Virus record (IMG/VR): IMGVR_UViG_3300022935_000046
Coordinates: 1 to 41,987 of that record
Length of the DNA stretch: 41,987 nt
From: a virus
Direction: 5' to 3' (one strand)
Part shown: positions 5,947 to 15,342 of the stretch, in pieces
Numbering within the stretch: position 1 is the first letter of the stretch
Layout of the letters: the number at the start of each line of letters is the position of its first letter
Translations under genes and position numbers: made by a program
The notes under the pieces: generated by a model
Databases searched by the model: none
Seen by the model: only the letters and a program-made list of their open reading frames with translations
Told to the model about the DNA's origin: nothing

Positions 5947-8282
5947 TGGCTATAAAACCTAATATGTTGCATCAATTTGCAAGTTTCAATAATGTTTTTA
6001 CTTTGTCAGTATTAACAGTTGATGAAGTAAACATGCCTGATGAAACATACAGAGTAAGCGAGCCGTTACTGCAAATCTTTCGCAGTGGCGGTGGTGCAGA
6101 AAATAAAGTTACCACAGCATATGAAGATTTAATAGGAAAGAAACTAGAATATTTTATAGATGATGTTAGTATTGAAGGTTTGATGGTTCCAAACAGCAAA
6201 ACTCGTACTACAAACGCAACATATATTGAATTTTCTGTTACAGAACCTTACAGTATGGGTTTATTTTTGCAAACCTTGCAAATTGCAGCAACAACAGCAG
6301 GTTATACAAACTATTTACAAGCACCTTTCTTGCTTACAGTTGAATTTATTGGATATGATGACGACGGAGACATACTTGTAGTTGAAGACGGCCGCAATTT
6401 GAAAAGAATGTTTCCTTTGAAATTTACAAATGTAGAATTTGCAATAAATGACAAAGGATCAACTTATACTATTGAATGTATTCCTTGGAATGAACAAGCA
6501 TTTTTAGATAATGTTGAACAAACCAAAACAGATACAGCTATTAAAGGTAGCAGTGTTGTAGAAATCTTACAAAGTGGTGAACAAAGTCTAACAACTATTA
6601 TGAATGGCCGCTTTGAAGAACTAAGAAAAGCAAACAAACAAAACACAGCTGACGAAATTGTTATTAGCTTTCCAAATGATTTTGCAACCAGCTTAACTCC
6701 AGCACAAACTTTAAGTAACAATGATCAAGGAGCAACACAACCAGGTTCTTCTAATAGAAGAAAAGGTGGCGGATTATTTGGAAACATTGTAAAAGGAGCT
6801 GTAGGAGGAATTATCGGTGGCGCTCTAAGCGGAAATAAAAATATTGCGCAAAATGCACTAGGTGGAGCATTAGGTGGAGCATTTGGAGGCGGTTTTGGAG
6901 GCGGGTTCAGTGCAAGTATAGGCGGATTGCTTACCAGTTTTAAGGAAGGCGACATAAATGGACTATTCCAAGGTATTACAGGATTCTTAGGAGCACAAGC
7001 ACCACAAGATTTTGAAGCATTTATCAGTATGATTACTGGACAAGTGTTTACACGAAGCAATATCGGCGAAGGATTGTCAAGATTGTCTCAAGATGCAGGT
7101 AGTGTTAATGGTTTAGGTTCAAGCAGGATAATTGATGCTTTCCAAGACATGGGTCAAGCACCTATGGCACAAACTGGACAAGTGTATGACAGTAAAAACA
7201 AAGTTATGACTCGAGGTAAAAACGTTATCAGTCCAAATGAGCGTGTATTTTCATTTCCTAGTGGTGCTAAAGTAACAAGAATTATTGAAGAAGTAATGCT
7301 AACCAGTGATTGGGCAAAGAATGTTAAAGAAAGAGCACCAGATGAAAACGGAATGATTGAATGGTTTAAGATAATCAGCGAAGTTTACATTAAACCTGGA
7401 GCACAAACTGAACAATTGAATGGTAATCCTGCGCAAACATATCATTATAAAATTGTTCCTTATATGGTACATTCAAGCCATTTCCAAAAACCTACAGATC
7501 CAGGGCTAAATTACAATGCATTACAAGAAAAAGTTGTAAAAGAATACAATTACATATACACTGGTGAGAGCAAAGATATATTAAACTTTGATATTCAAAT
7601 AAACGCTGCATTCTTTACAGCAACTATGGCTGATTCAGGTCAAAACAATACCAGTTTCAAAACCGGTGGTACACAAATGAAAGTTACTCAAGAGAAAGAT
7701 GGGCAACTTACATTAAATGATCCTACAAGTGCTATTAGTAGCACAGGAGCAGTTCTTGCAGTTGATAAACTAAGAACAAGTTCACAAGGTGGCGGCGGAG
7801 CCGGCATTGACAACAATAAAATTAGAACTGCACGTATGTTCCACGACATAATTATTAACAGTGATGTAGATTTAGTAAGTTTAGAGCTAGAAATACTTGG
7901 TGACCCTTATTATGTGTTTGATAGCGGCATGGGCAACTATACTGCTAAAGATATTGATCAAAATGAAACTGAAAATGGTGATATAGAATATCAACGTGGT
8001 GAAACTGATATCTTAATTAATTTTAGAACACCTGTTGATTATAGTGAAGAAATAGGAACAATGGTTTTTCCTGAAGACACTGTACCTGTAGACGCATTTA
8101 GTGGATTATATAGAGTAACAAGTCTTGTAAACAACTTTAGTAACGGTAGATTTACGCAAAGACTTACACTTTTACGTAGACGCAATCAAGAACGTGATAT
8201 TAAACAGGTTGCAAGTCAGGATAAAGCAGTAAAAGTTACAGATGCAACACCTCAAGACGAAGTTTACAGCCCGTACGGATAA
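5946..8282 (+). CDS. Large structural protein, probable baseplate hub (gp27-like role)
   Basis: The 778-residue product sits between gp53 and gp5, where marine T4-like phages carry a large structural protein. Residues 1-250 look beta-rich and resemble hub domains. Residues about 271-325 are a low-complexity Gly/Ala/Phe stretch (repeats of LGGA and FGGG). The C-terminal third again looks hub-like and ends in a segment typical of gp27/gpD-class tail hubs (GLYRVTSLVNNFSNGRFTQ, about 720-738), followed by LTLLRRR. I infer that it forms the trimeric hub that holds the gp5 spike, since no separate gp27 gene is visible here. The glycine-rich insert is unusual for a hub and might be flexible or membrane-active. 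The family name is not certain; the structural role is. Confidence 0.6.
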   Translation: MAIKPNMLHQFASFNNVFTLSVLTVDEVNMPDETYRVSEPLLQIFRSGGGAENKVTTAYEDLIGKKLEYFIDDVSIEGLMVPNSKTRTTNATYIEFSVTEPYSMGLFLQTLQIAATTAGYTNYLQAPFLLTVEFIGYDDDGDILVVEDGRNLKRMFPLKFTNVEFAINDKGSTYTIECIPWNEQAFLDNVEQTKTDTAIKGSSVVEILQSGEQSLTTIMNGRFEELRKANKQNTADEIVISFPNDFATSLTPAQTLSNNDQGATQPGSSNRRKGGGLFGNIVKGAVGGIIGGALSGNKNIAQNALGGALGGAFGGGFGGGFSASIGGLLTSFKEGDINGLFQGITGFLGAQAPQDFEAFISMITGQVFTRSNIGEGLSRLSQDAGSVNGLGSSRIIDAFQDMGQAPMAQTGQVYDSKNKVMTRGKNVISPNERVFSFPSGAKVTRIIEEVMLTSDWAKNVKERAPDENGMIEWFKIISEVYIKPGAQTEQLNGNPAQTYHYKIVPYMVHSSHFQKPTDPGLNYNALQEKVVKEYNYIYTGESKDILNFDIQINAAFFTATMADSGQNNTSFKTGGTQMKVTQEKDGQLTLNDPTSAISSTGAVLAVDKLRTSSQGGGGAGIDNNKIRTARMFHDIIINSDVDLVSLELEILGDPYYVFDSGMGNYTAKDIDQNETENGDIEYQRGETDILINFRTPVDYSEEIGTMVFPEDTVPVDAFSGLYRVTSLVNNFSNGRFTQRLTLLRRRNQERDIKQVASQDKAVKVTDATPQDEVYSPYG

Positions 8283-8287
8283 AAACA

Positions 8288-9760
8288 ATGGTAGATACAA
8301 CAGGACAAACAGAACATCAACGCACAGCTGACCCAGGACCTCAAGAATCCAAAGCAGGTCCTTATCTTGCTCGTGTTATCAAACATTCCGATCCTTATTA
8401 TTTGGGCGGTTTAGAAGTTGAATTGTTAAAAACAACTGAAGCAGGTAATATAGGCGAAACACTAGGACAAACTGCTATAGTTTATTATGCTAGTCCGTTT
8501 TATGGCATTACACAAAGTGCCAATATTGGTAAAAATGACAAATACAGCGATACACAAAAAAGTTACGGATTTTGGGCTATACCTCCTGATCCAGGCAGTT
8601 TAGTTCTTGTTACATTTGTTGAAGGAACTAGAGAATTTGGTTATTGGTTTGCTTGTGTACCAGAAAAAGGTATGACTTTTATGTTACCTAGCGGACAACC
8701 TGCTACAGAACAGTTGACAGGTCCTGTTCCTAATGAATTAAAAGGAAAAAGATTACCTGCAGGTGAATATAATAAAACAATTACCAAACCACAAACTAAT
8801 AATGTTATAAAATACAAACGTCCTGTAAATGATGACTTTGTAAATCAATTATTAGAACAAGGGTTAGTCGAAGATGACATTAGAGGTATTACTTCAAGTA
8901 GCGCACAACGTGAATTTCCTAGTGCTGTTATAGGTCTTAGCTCACCTGGACCTGTAGACAAGCGTGGAGGCTCACCACAAGGTAAAATTGGTTTGAAAGA
9001 AAGCCAAGCAACTGTGCATACCAGTCGTTTGGGCAGCAGTAGTTTTGTTATTGATGACGGTGATGACAAATTAATACGTAAAGGTGCTCCACAAGACACA
9101 CCTTATGAATATATTAACAAAGAAGCAAGTGGCAAAGGCGGCGATGTAACTAGACCTCACAACGAATTAATACGTTTGCGCACTAGAACTGGCGCACAAA
9201 TATTGATGCACACCAGTGAAGATTTAATTTATATCAATAATAGTCGTGGAACTTGTTGGATTGAAATGTCTAGCAATGGTAAACTGGATGTTTATGCACA
9301 AGATAGCATAAGTTTTCACACAGAAGTCGATATGAATTTTGTTGCTGATAGAGATATTAACTTTGAAGCTGGCAGAAATATCAATATGATTGTTAATGAA
9401 AGTATTTTTCAAAGTGCAGGTGCAAATTTAGAAATAAAAGTTGGTGCTGATGGTAAAATACAAGCAGGCGGAACAATCAATAGTTTATCTGGTGACGATA
9501 CTTATATTACCGCTGGCGGCACTGCTTGGATTGATGGCGGCCCTGATGTACAACTTAATGGCGGCGGTGCTGCTACTGAAGCAATAAAGGCAAGTTTTCC
9601 ACAGCGTGTTCCACAACATGAACCTTGGAATGGACATGAAAACTGGAACCCACCTGAAACTGAACCAGAAAAAACAGAAGCAGTAACTACAGAAAGCCAA
9701 GATGTACATCCAGAAGATAGGACAGTGCAGACAGATAGAACTATTATGAATGACCTATAA
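8288..9760 (+). CDS. 5: gp5-like baseplate hub spike, without lysozyme domain
   Basis: In T4, gp5 is the central membrane-piercing spike. This 490-residue protein has an OB-fold at about 24-128 (GPYLARVIKHSDP ... GLEVEL ... YGFWAIPPDPGSLVLVTF ... GYWFACVP). A linker of about 100 residues follows, then a triple beta-helix/prism from about 246 to 425 made of short alternating strands (SISFHTEVDMNFVADRDINF, GRNINMIVN). The C-terminus has a VPQHEPWNGHENW motif and an acidic tail. T4 gp5 carries a lysozyme domain between OB-fold and helix; I see nothing of that size or sequence here. It starts 5 bp after the hub gene with no clear Shine-Dalgarno sequence, so it probably depends on re-initiation. 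Confidence 0.88.
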   Translation: MVDTTGQTEHQRTADPGPQESKAGPYLARVIKHSDPYYLGGLEVELLKTTEAGNIGETLGQTAIVYYASPFYGITQSANIGKNDKYSDTQKSYGFWAIPPDPGSLVLVTFVEGTREFGYWFACVPEKGMTFMLPSGQPATEQLTGPVPNELKGKRLPAGEYNKTITKPQTNNVIKYKRPVNDDFVNQLLEQGLVEDDIRGITSSSAQREFPSAVIGLSSPGPVDKRGGSPQGKIGLKESQATVHTSRLGSSSFVIDDGDDKLIRKGAPQDTPYEYINKEASGKGGDVTRPHNELIRLRTRTGAQILMHTSEDLIYINNSRGTCWIEMSSNGKLDVYAQDSISFHTEVDMNFVADRDINFEAGRNINMIVNESIFQSAGANLEIKVGADGKIQAGGTINSLSGDDTYITAGGTAWIDGGPDVQLNGGGAATEAIKASFPQRVPQHEPWNGHENWNPPETEPEKTEAVTTESQDVHPEDRTVQTDRTIMNDL

Positions 9761-9763
9761 ATA
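9756..9763 (+). promoter_or_regulatory. Late promoter TATAAATA (perfect T4 consensus)
   Basis: TATAAATA is an exact match to the T4 late promoter. It overlaps the TAA stop of gp5 (9758-9760) and lies 17 nt before the ATG of the 531-residue gene. It is followed by CATATAAGGAG, which supplies the Shine-Dalgarno sequence. Confidence 0.85.
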
Positions 9764-9780
9764 CATATAAGGAGAGGGTC

Positions 9781-11376
9781 ATGACTACAGCAGCTATTCC
9801 GTCTACTAGACCACGCAGTGCAGTTGAAGCACACAGGCAACTACTGGCTAGAGAACGTGAACAAAATGGTGATATTCCTAGTTTTGCACAAGATAGTGCA
9901 AGAACTTGGGCTGTCACAGAAAATGGTATTGGACAAGCAGGTGAAATTAATAGATTTGTATCTGGTGTGTTTAATAGCGCAAATTTAGGCGAAGCAACTA
10001 CTGCTTTAACCGGTGCAATACAAGATTTTGGCAGTGTTGACTTAATACGAGTTAATGGTATAGCAGGTGCAATAGAAGGTGCGTTTTCTGGAGGCCTTAG
10101 AGGTGCAATAGAAGGCGGTGTAACCAGTGCATTAAATGCAGCAATAGCACAAAGCGGTATTGCTGATCAGCTTAACAACATGGCTAGCCAATTAGGTGTG
10201 CAATTACCAGCAGTACCAGGAATTCCTGCATTAGGTGGTGCAAGTCCTAGCGGTGCAAGTGGAGGTGCAGCAGCAGCAGGAAGGGCAGGTGTAACACGAG
10301 CAGGTACACTACCAACAGATGCCCCTTCACCAGCGAGAACAAATATTCAAGATCCTACACAAGCAGATGTTGATATAACTGTTGATAGTTTTTTACAAGG
10401 TTTACAAGGTAGTTTAAGTAGTTTAGCGCAAGGTATTGGCGGTCTTTTAGGAGGTGCTATACAACAATTGCTAGGAAGTACAGCTTTAAGCGGTGCTTTA
10501 GGTGGACTTGTTAGCGGACTTAGTCAAGGTTTAAGTAATGCACTTGGAGGTTTGAGTAATGCATTAGGCCAAGCAGCGTCTGGATTATTGTCAGGCTTAG
10601 GAAATGCTATACAAAGTATACCCGGTGTTGGTCCAGCATTGAGCGGAATGACCAGTGCTATTGGAGATTTTGCAGGTAATTTGAGTGGTGCTTACAACAA
10701 TTTACCACCGATAGCAAAAGCTGGTGTAGATGGTGCTATTGCAGCAGTTGGCGCAAACGTAATCAACCGTGTAGGCATACCTGGCGTACCAAGAATACCA
10801 CCTGCTGCCGCAGGAATAGCCACAGCAGCTATTAGTTTTTCAGATAATCCTTCTGCACAATTGAGACAAATTGCAGAAAGAGCTAAAGAAGTACATCAAA
10901 GAACTTACAGTGAAACAAGAGATCCAACATTTAGTAATATTGCTAGTACAGCAAGCAGAGCAGCTAGAGAAATGGAAGGAAACGTACAAAGAAATGCTGA
11001 AGGTAACTTTGTATTAGTTAGAGATCCTGATCAAGCTCAAGCATCTGTTAACAATACAAAAGTTATTGAAAACAATGCTATAACACCTCCAGCAAATATG
11101 TTTGAAGATACGCTAAATGATGTACAATTACAAAGTTTTCAAACATATGAAAGAATAATAGATGGCAAATTTGCAGTTTATGGTTCAACTGGTCAAATCC
11201 TTGCAAATCTTACATATAGAGAATATGTTGAATTTGAAAAATTGGTTACTCCTGAAACAAGAAACTTTATTGTTCAAATAAGTGCAGCAGAAGCACAAAC
11301 AATACAAGACTTAGCAAATAGATTTTTAACGTTTTATCGTAGTAGTAAAAGTCGATATACCATGGATGGACTGTAA
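9781..11376 (+). CDS. Gly/Ala-rich structural protein of unknown function
   Basis: The 531-residue product is not one I recognise. The N-terminus (1-50) is charged and helical. From about 50 to 310 the sequence is dominated by Gly, Ala, Ser, Leu and Gln in hydrophobic repeats such as LGGLVSGLSQGLSNALGGLS. A stretch at 310-355 continues with Ala/Pro-rich sequence. The C-terminal 170 residues look like an ordinary soluble, mostly helical domain. The long weakly hydrophobic middle recalls tape-measure and hub-internal proteins. It heads its own late unit, and its placement between the spike gene and gp25 suggests a hub or tail-interior component. It could equally be an assembly factor. Confidence 0.6.
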   Translation: MTTAAIPSTRPRSAVEAHRQLLAREREQNGDIPSFAQDSARTWAVTENGIGQAGEINRFVSGVFNSANLGEATTALTGAIQDFGSVDLIRVNGIAGAIEGAFSGGLRGAIEGGVTSALNAAIAQSGIADQLNNMASQLGVQLPAVPGIPALGGASPSGASGGAAAAGRAGVTRAGTLPTDAPSPARTNIQDPTQADVDITVDSFLQGLQGSLSSLAQGIGGLLGGAIQQLLGSTALSGALGGLVSGLSQGLSNALGGLSNALGQAASGLLSGLGNAIQSIPGVGPALSGMTSAIGDFAGNLSGAYNNLPPIAKAGVDGAIAAVGANVINRVGIPGVPRIPPAAAGIATAAISFSDNPSAQLRQIAERAKEVHQRTYSETRDPTFSNIASTASRAAREMEGNVQRNAEGNFVLVRDPDQAQASVNNTKVIENNAITPPANMFEDTLNDVQLQSFQTYERIIDGKFAVYGSTGQILANLTYREYVEFEKLVTPETRNFIVQISAAEAQTIQDLANRFLTFYRSSKSRYTMDGL

Positions 11377-11388
11377 GGTAAATACGTT

Positions 11389-11832
11389 ATGGCTACTAAT
11401 GACAAACCCCTATATAAAAGCATTACGGTAAAAGCAGCAAATGACGATACCGGACCTGTGAGCAGTAAAAAATATAGAGGTATTAGCACTGTTGATGCAG
11501 ATCGTGGCAGTTATAATCTTTATGATATTTCGTTAATTAAGCAAGATATTGTTAATCATTTCCACATACGTCAAGGTGAAAAATTAGAAAATCCTACTTT
11601 TGGTACAATTATATGGGATATTTTGTTTGAACCACTTACTGATGGATTGAGAGATGCTATTATACAAAACGTAACTGATATTATTAACTATGATCCTAGA
11701 GTTAGTGTTGATAGTATAACAGTTGATACCTACGAAAGTGGTATACAAATTGATTGTTCTTTGACATATTTGCCTTATAGCATTAGTGAAACAATGCGAC
11801 TAAAATTCGATCAAAGTGCAGGATTAATTTAA
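11389..11832 (+). CDS. 25: gp25, baseplate wedge protein
   Basis: This 147-residue protein belongs to the gp25/GpW-related wedge family that clamps the sheath and the gp6 ring. The hallmark core is clear: HIRQGEKLENPTFGTIIWDI (about 58-77), followed by LFEPLTDGLRDAI and a C-terminal strand pair. Length is close to T4 gp25 (132). The family is often labelled lysozyme-like by similarity, but it is a structural protein. It sits 12 bp after the 531-residue gene, with AAGG overlapping that gene's stop as a modest Shine-Dalgarno sequence, and is followed by gp6 as in the conserved gp25-gp6 order. Confidence 0.92.
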   Translation: MATNDKPLYKSITVKAANDDTGPVSSKKYRGISTVDADRGSYNLYDISLIKQDIVNHFHIRQGEKLENPTFGTIIWDILFEPLTDGLRDAIIQNVTDIINYDPRVSVDSITVDTYESGIQIDCSLTYLPYSISETMRLKFDQSAGLI

Positions 11833-11852
11833 CTGCGCACTTTATTAAATCA

Positions 11853-11860
11853 CATAAATA
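11853..11860 (+). promoter_or_regulatory. Late promoter CATAAATA for gp6 and the gp7-like giant
   Basis: CATAAATA has the invariant ATAAATA core, 23 nt before the gp6 ATG, with GTGAGGA between as Shine-Dalgarno sequence. It stands in the only gap between gp25 and gp6 (51 bp), and no other promoter-like element was noticed before 29533, so it probably drives about 17.6 kb. Confidence 0.75.
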
Positions 11861-11883
11861 TTAAAAAGTGAGGACAGTGCAAC

Positions 11884-14800
11884 ATGTCAAGTACAGAACG
11901 TCAAAATAGACTTCTCTTAGCAGAAGATTGGAAAACAATATATCAGAGTTTCAAGTACGCTGATTTTCAAAGTTATGACTTTGATAATCTTAGACGTACA
12001 ATGATCAATTACATACGTCAAAATTATCCTGAGGATTTTAATGACTACATTGAAAGCAGTGAATATCTTGCACTGATCGACCTTATTGCTTTCCTTGGTC
12101 AAAACCTTGCTTTCCGTACTGACTTAAATGCACGTGAAAATTTTATTGAAGTTGCAGAACGCAGAGAGAGTATTTTGCGTCTTGCAAGACTAATAAGTTA
12201 CAATCCAAAAAGAAATCAAGCCGCAAACGGTTTGTTAAAAATTGAAAGTGTTAGCACAACAGAAGAAGTTATTGATAGTAATGGTAACAACTTGTCAAAT
12301 CAAAGTATTATTTGGAATGATGGTACTAACCCTAATTGGTATGAGCAGTTTATCAAAGTATTAAATGCGTCTTTGCCTGTTAACACTGCTTTTGGAAGAC
12401 CTATTAAAAAAGCATCTATTAACGGTGTTGTTACAGAACAATATAGATTCAACGGTACAAATACAGATATTCCTAGTTTTACTTTTAGTAAACAGATTAA
12501 CAGTGTAAGCACTGCGTTTGAAATTGTAAGTACAGGTATTGACACAGATACAAATACACTAGTAGAAGAAGATCCTCTACCAGGTAATAAAATGGCATTT
12601 GTTTATAGAGATAACGGCCAAGGCGCAGGATCAAGCAACAGTGGTTTCTTTATGCATTTTAGACAAGGGTCTCTAAAAAACAATGTTTTTGATATAACAA
12701 ACAATGCGCCAAATACAGTAGTTAACATTGATACTGATAATATCAATAATTCAGACGTATGGCTGTATAAACTTGATAAACAAAACAATGAAGAATCACT
12801 GTGGACTAGAGTAGATTCTGTTGAAGGTAACAATATAATTTACAACAGCGTATCAAAAGGTATACGTGACATTTATGCTGTACAAACAAGAATTGAAGAT
12901 AGAATTAGTTTGATATTCAGCGATGGTGTTTTTGGTAATATTCCAAAAGGCAAATTCAAAGTTTATTATAGAACAAGCAAAAACCTAGATTATAGAATTA
13001 ATCCATCTGATTTGATTGGTATCAATGTACAAATACCTTACATTGACAGATCTAACAAACAACAAACATTGAACTTAGTCCTTGAACTAAAAAGTGTTGT
13101 TGAAAATTCTAGTGTAAGTGAAAGCAACGAAAGTATTAAGAGTACTGCTCCAAGCACATATTACACACAAAATAGATTAATCACAGGTGAAGATTATAAT
13201 ATCGGTACACTAGGTGTAAACCAACAGATTATTAAAACCAAAGCTATCAATAGAACCAGCAGTGGTATTAGTAGATATTATGATTTACGTGATGCTACAG
13301 GAAAATATAGCAATACTTTGATGTATGGTTCAGATGGTGTAGTATTTGCTGAAGAATATCAAGATTTAGATAGTTTTGAATTTATTACAAAAACTGATAT
13401 TGAAGCAGCAATTAACAATTTAATTGTACCAAAAATTAAAACAGCAAGTGTAAAGAATTTTTACTATGAAAAATTTCCTCGAAAAACCAGTATTGCTAAT
13501 CTAAACATTACTTGGAATCAAACTACATCAGGAACAAACATTACAACTGGTTATTTTACTGATTTGTACAGTTTGCCTGTAACTGTAAGCTCGTTTACAC
13601 AGGGTTTACCCAAGTATATTGAACCAGAAGCATTGATTAAATTTACACCTCCTTCAGGATATTGTTTTGACAAAGACAATAAACTAAAAGAAGGTTCTCC
13701 TACTGCCTCCGGAGATAAGGAATATATTTGGAGTAAAGTAATCAGTGTTGTTGAAGGTGGTACTGAAATTGATGGTACAACTGGTTTAGGACCTATTACA
13801 TTTAATGATTATATTCCGTCAACTGTACAAGTTGCTGAAATTATTTCTCCTATTGTAGGTGCATTAACAAATGATGTAACTGTACAACTTGTAGACCAAG
13901 TATTTGCTTATAAAACTTTTGGTTTGCGTTATGATGTTGATTTACGTCAATGGAAATTGATATTGAATACAAACCTAAATGCATCAGCAGACTTTAGTTT
14001 AGGTAAGCAAGGTGATAACACTAATCAACAGTTGGATGCTAGTTGGTTGATGCTATTCGAAACCAATGGTGAAAAATATACAGTAACAACACGTTCTTAC
14101 CGTTATGTTTTTGAAAGTGATGATGAAATACGTTTTTATCATGATAGCACTGATAGAATATACGACAGCAAAACAGGAAAAATTGTAAAAGACACAATTA
14201 CAATTTTAAGCAACAACAATCAACCTGATAGTCTTAATGCTTTTACACAAGACTGGACATGGCAAGTTGTAAAAGAATATAGAGATGTTGACGGTTATGT
14301 TGACAATAAAAAATTAGAAGTTGGATTCTTTGACAGCGACGATGATGGTGTTATTGATAATCCTGATGTATTTAGAAGGGTGGTTGAGCCTACAGTGTCT
14401 CCAACTACAAAATACATATTTGCAAAAAAATATACTCGTAATGGTACAGAAGTATATGATTATGTTGATGCAGAATCTGAAAACATTGTAGTGCCTGCAC
14501 TTGGAGATCCAAATGCTATTACAACTTATGCAGATGGTACAATAATTTACAATTATAAAAAAGATATTTTTTATACCGTAGACTTAACAGCAAATCAATT
14601 TGTGTTAAACACTAATTACAAAGTTTATACAGGTAGAGATAAAATACGCTTTGGATATAGTCATGCTGCAAACGAAAATCGCAGAATTGATCCAAGCAGC
14701 AGTAATATAATGGACGTTTATATGTTAACAAAAACATATGATACAAATTATAGAAAATATTTAAGCGGAGAATTAACTGAAGTAGTTTTACCTCCGAGTA

Positions 14801-15342
14801 GTGACAGCCTGTTCCAAAGTTACGGTGCAGATATAACACAAATTAAAAGTATCAGTGATGAAGTAATTTATCATCCTGTAAAATACAAACCACTTTTTGG
14901 TAGTAAAGCGAGTAACAATTTGCAAGCAGTATTTAAGATTGTAAAAAATCCTGGTAGAGTTGTAAATGACAATGATATTAAAGCAAGAGTAATTGATGCA
15001 GTGAACGAATTCTTTGCATTAGAAAACTGGGATTTTGGAGAAACATTTTATTTTAGCGAATTAGCAGCCTATATTGTTAAACAAGTTTCACCTGATTTAA
15101 GCAGTATTGTACTTGTTCCTAGACAAGAATCACAAAGTTTTGGTAGCATGTATGAAATAAAAAGTGAAAATGACGAAATCTTTATCAGTGCTGCAACAGT
15201 TGAAGATGTAGAAATTATTGATGCAATTACAGCAAATAGACTTAAAGCAACAGGTAATGTTGTAACAAGCGATGAAGTATTAAACACAGGTGTACAAAGC
15301 AGTGAAGAAGCAAGCACAATTATTATTGGAGGCGATTATTAA
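11884..15342 (+). CDS. 6: gp6, baseplate wedge protein
   Basis: gp6 forms the ring that ties baseplate wedges together. The N-terminal 130 residues are characteristic: YADFQSYDFDNLRRTMINYI, ESSEYLALIDLIAFLGQNLA and the run into ARLISYNPKR. These match the baseplate_J/gp6 pattern of helices followed by N-P-K/R. At 1152 residues it is much longer than T4 gp6 (660); the additional sequence lies in the middle and looks beta-rich. The C-terminal region (about 1020-1100: VVNDNDIKARVIDAVNEFFA ... FYFSELAAYIVKQVSPDLSS) is also typical. Its stop is fused to the next ATG (TAATG), with GGAGG (15328-15332) inside its last codons serving the giant gene. Confidence 0.93.
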   Translation: MSSTERQNRLLLAEDWKTIYQSFKYADFQSYDFDNLRRTMINYIRQNYPEDFNDYIESSEYLALIDLIAFLGQNLAFRTDLNARENFIEVAERRESILRLARLISYNPKRNQAANGLLKIESVSTTEEVIDSNGNNLSNQSIIWNDGTNPNWYEQFIKVLNASLPVNTAFGRPIKKASINGVVTEQYRFNGTNTDIPSFTFSKQINSVSTAFEIVSTGIDTDTNTLVEEDPLPGNKMAFVYRDNGQGAGSSNSGFFMHFRQGSLKNNVFDITNNAPNTVVNIDTDNINNSDVWLYKLDKQNNEESLWTRVDSVEGNNIIYNSVSKGIRDIYAVQTRIEDRISLIFSDGVFGNIPKGKFKVYYRTSKNLDYRINPSDLIGINVQIPYIDRSNKQQTLNLVLELKSVVENSSVSESNESIKSTAPSTYYTQNRLITGEDYNIGTLGVNQQIIKTKAINRTSSGISRYYDLRDATGKYSNTLMYGSDGVVFAEEYQDLDSFEFITKTDIEAAINNLIVPKIKTASVKNFYYEKFPRKTSIANLNITWNQTTSGTNITTGYFTDLYSLPVTVSSFTQGLPKYIEPEALIKFTPPSGYCFDKDNKLKEGSPTASGDKEYIWSKVISVVEGGTEIDGTTGLGPITFNDYIPSTVQVAEIISPIVGALTNDVTVQLVDQVFAYKTFGLRYDVDLRQWKLILNTNLNASADFSLGKQGDNTNQQLDASWLMLFETNGEKYTVTTRSYRYVFESDDEIRFYHDSTDRIYDSKTGKIVKDTITILSNNNQPDSLNAFTQDWTWQVVKEYRDVDGYVDNKKLEVGFFDSDDDGVIDNPDVFRRVVEPTVSPTTKYIFAKKYTRNGTEVYDYVDAESENIVVPALGDPNAITTYADGTIIYNYKKDIFYTVDLTANQFVLNTNYKVYTGRDKIRFGYSHAANENRRIDPSSSNIMDVYMLTKTYDTNYRKYLSGELTEVVLPPSSDSLFQSYGADITQIKSISDEVIYHPVKYKPLFGSKASNNLQAVFKIVKNPGRVVNDNDIKARVIDAVNEFFALENWDFGETFYFSELAAYIVKQVSPDLSSIVLVPRQESQSFGSMYEIKSENDEIFISAATVEDVEIIDAITANRLKATGNVVTSDEVLNTGVQSSEEASTIIIGGDY

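Noticed and set aside
11377-11384. Late-promoter-like GGTAAATA before gp25
   Set aside because: It deviates at two positions from the consensus and lies only 4 nt before the gp25 ATG, so a late transcript would start at or inside the start codon.
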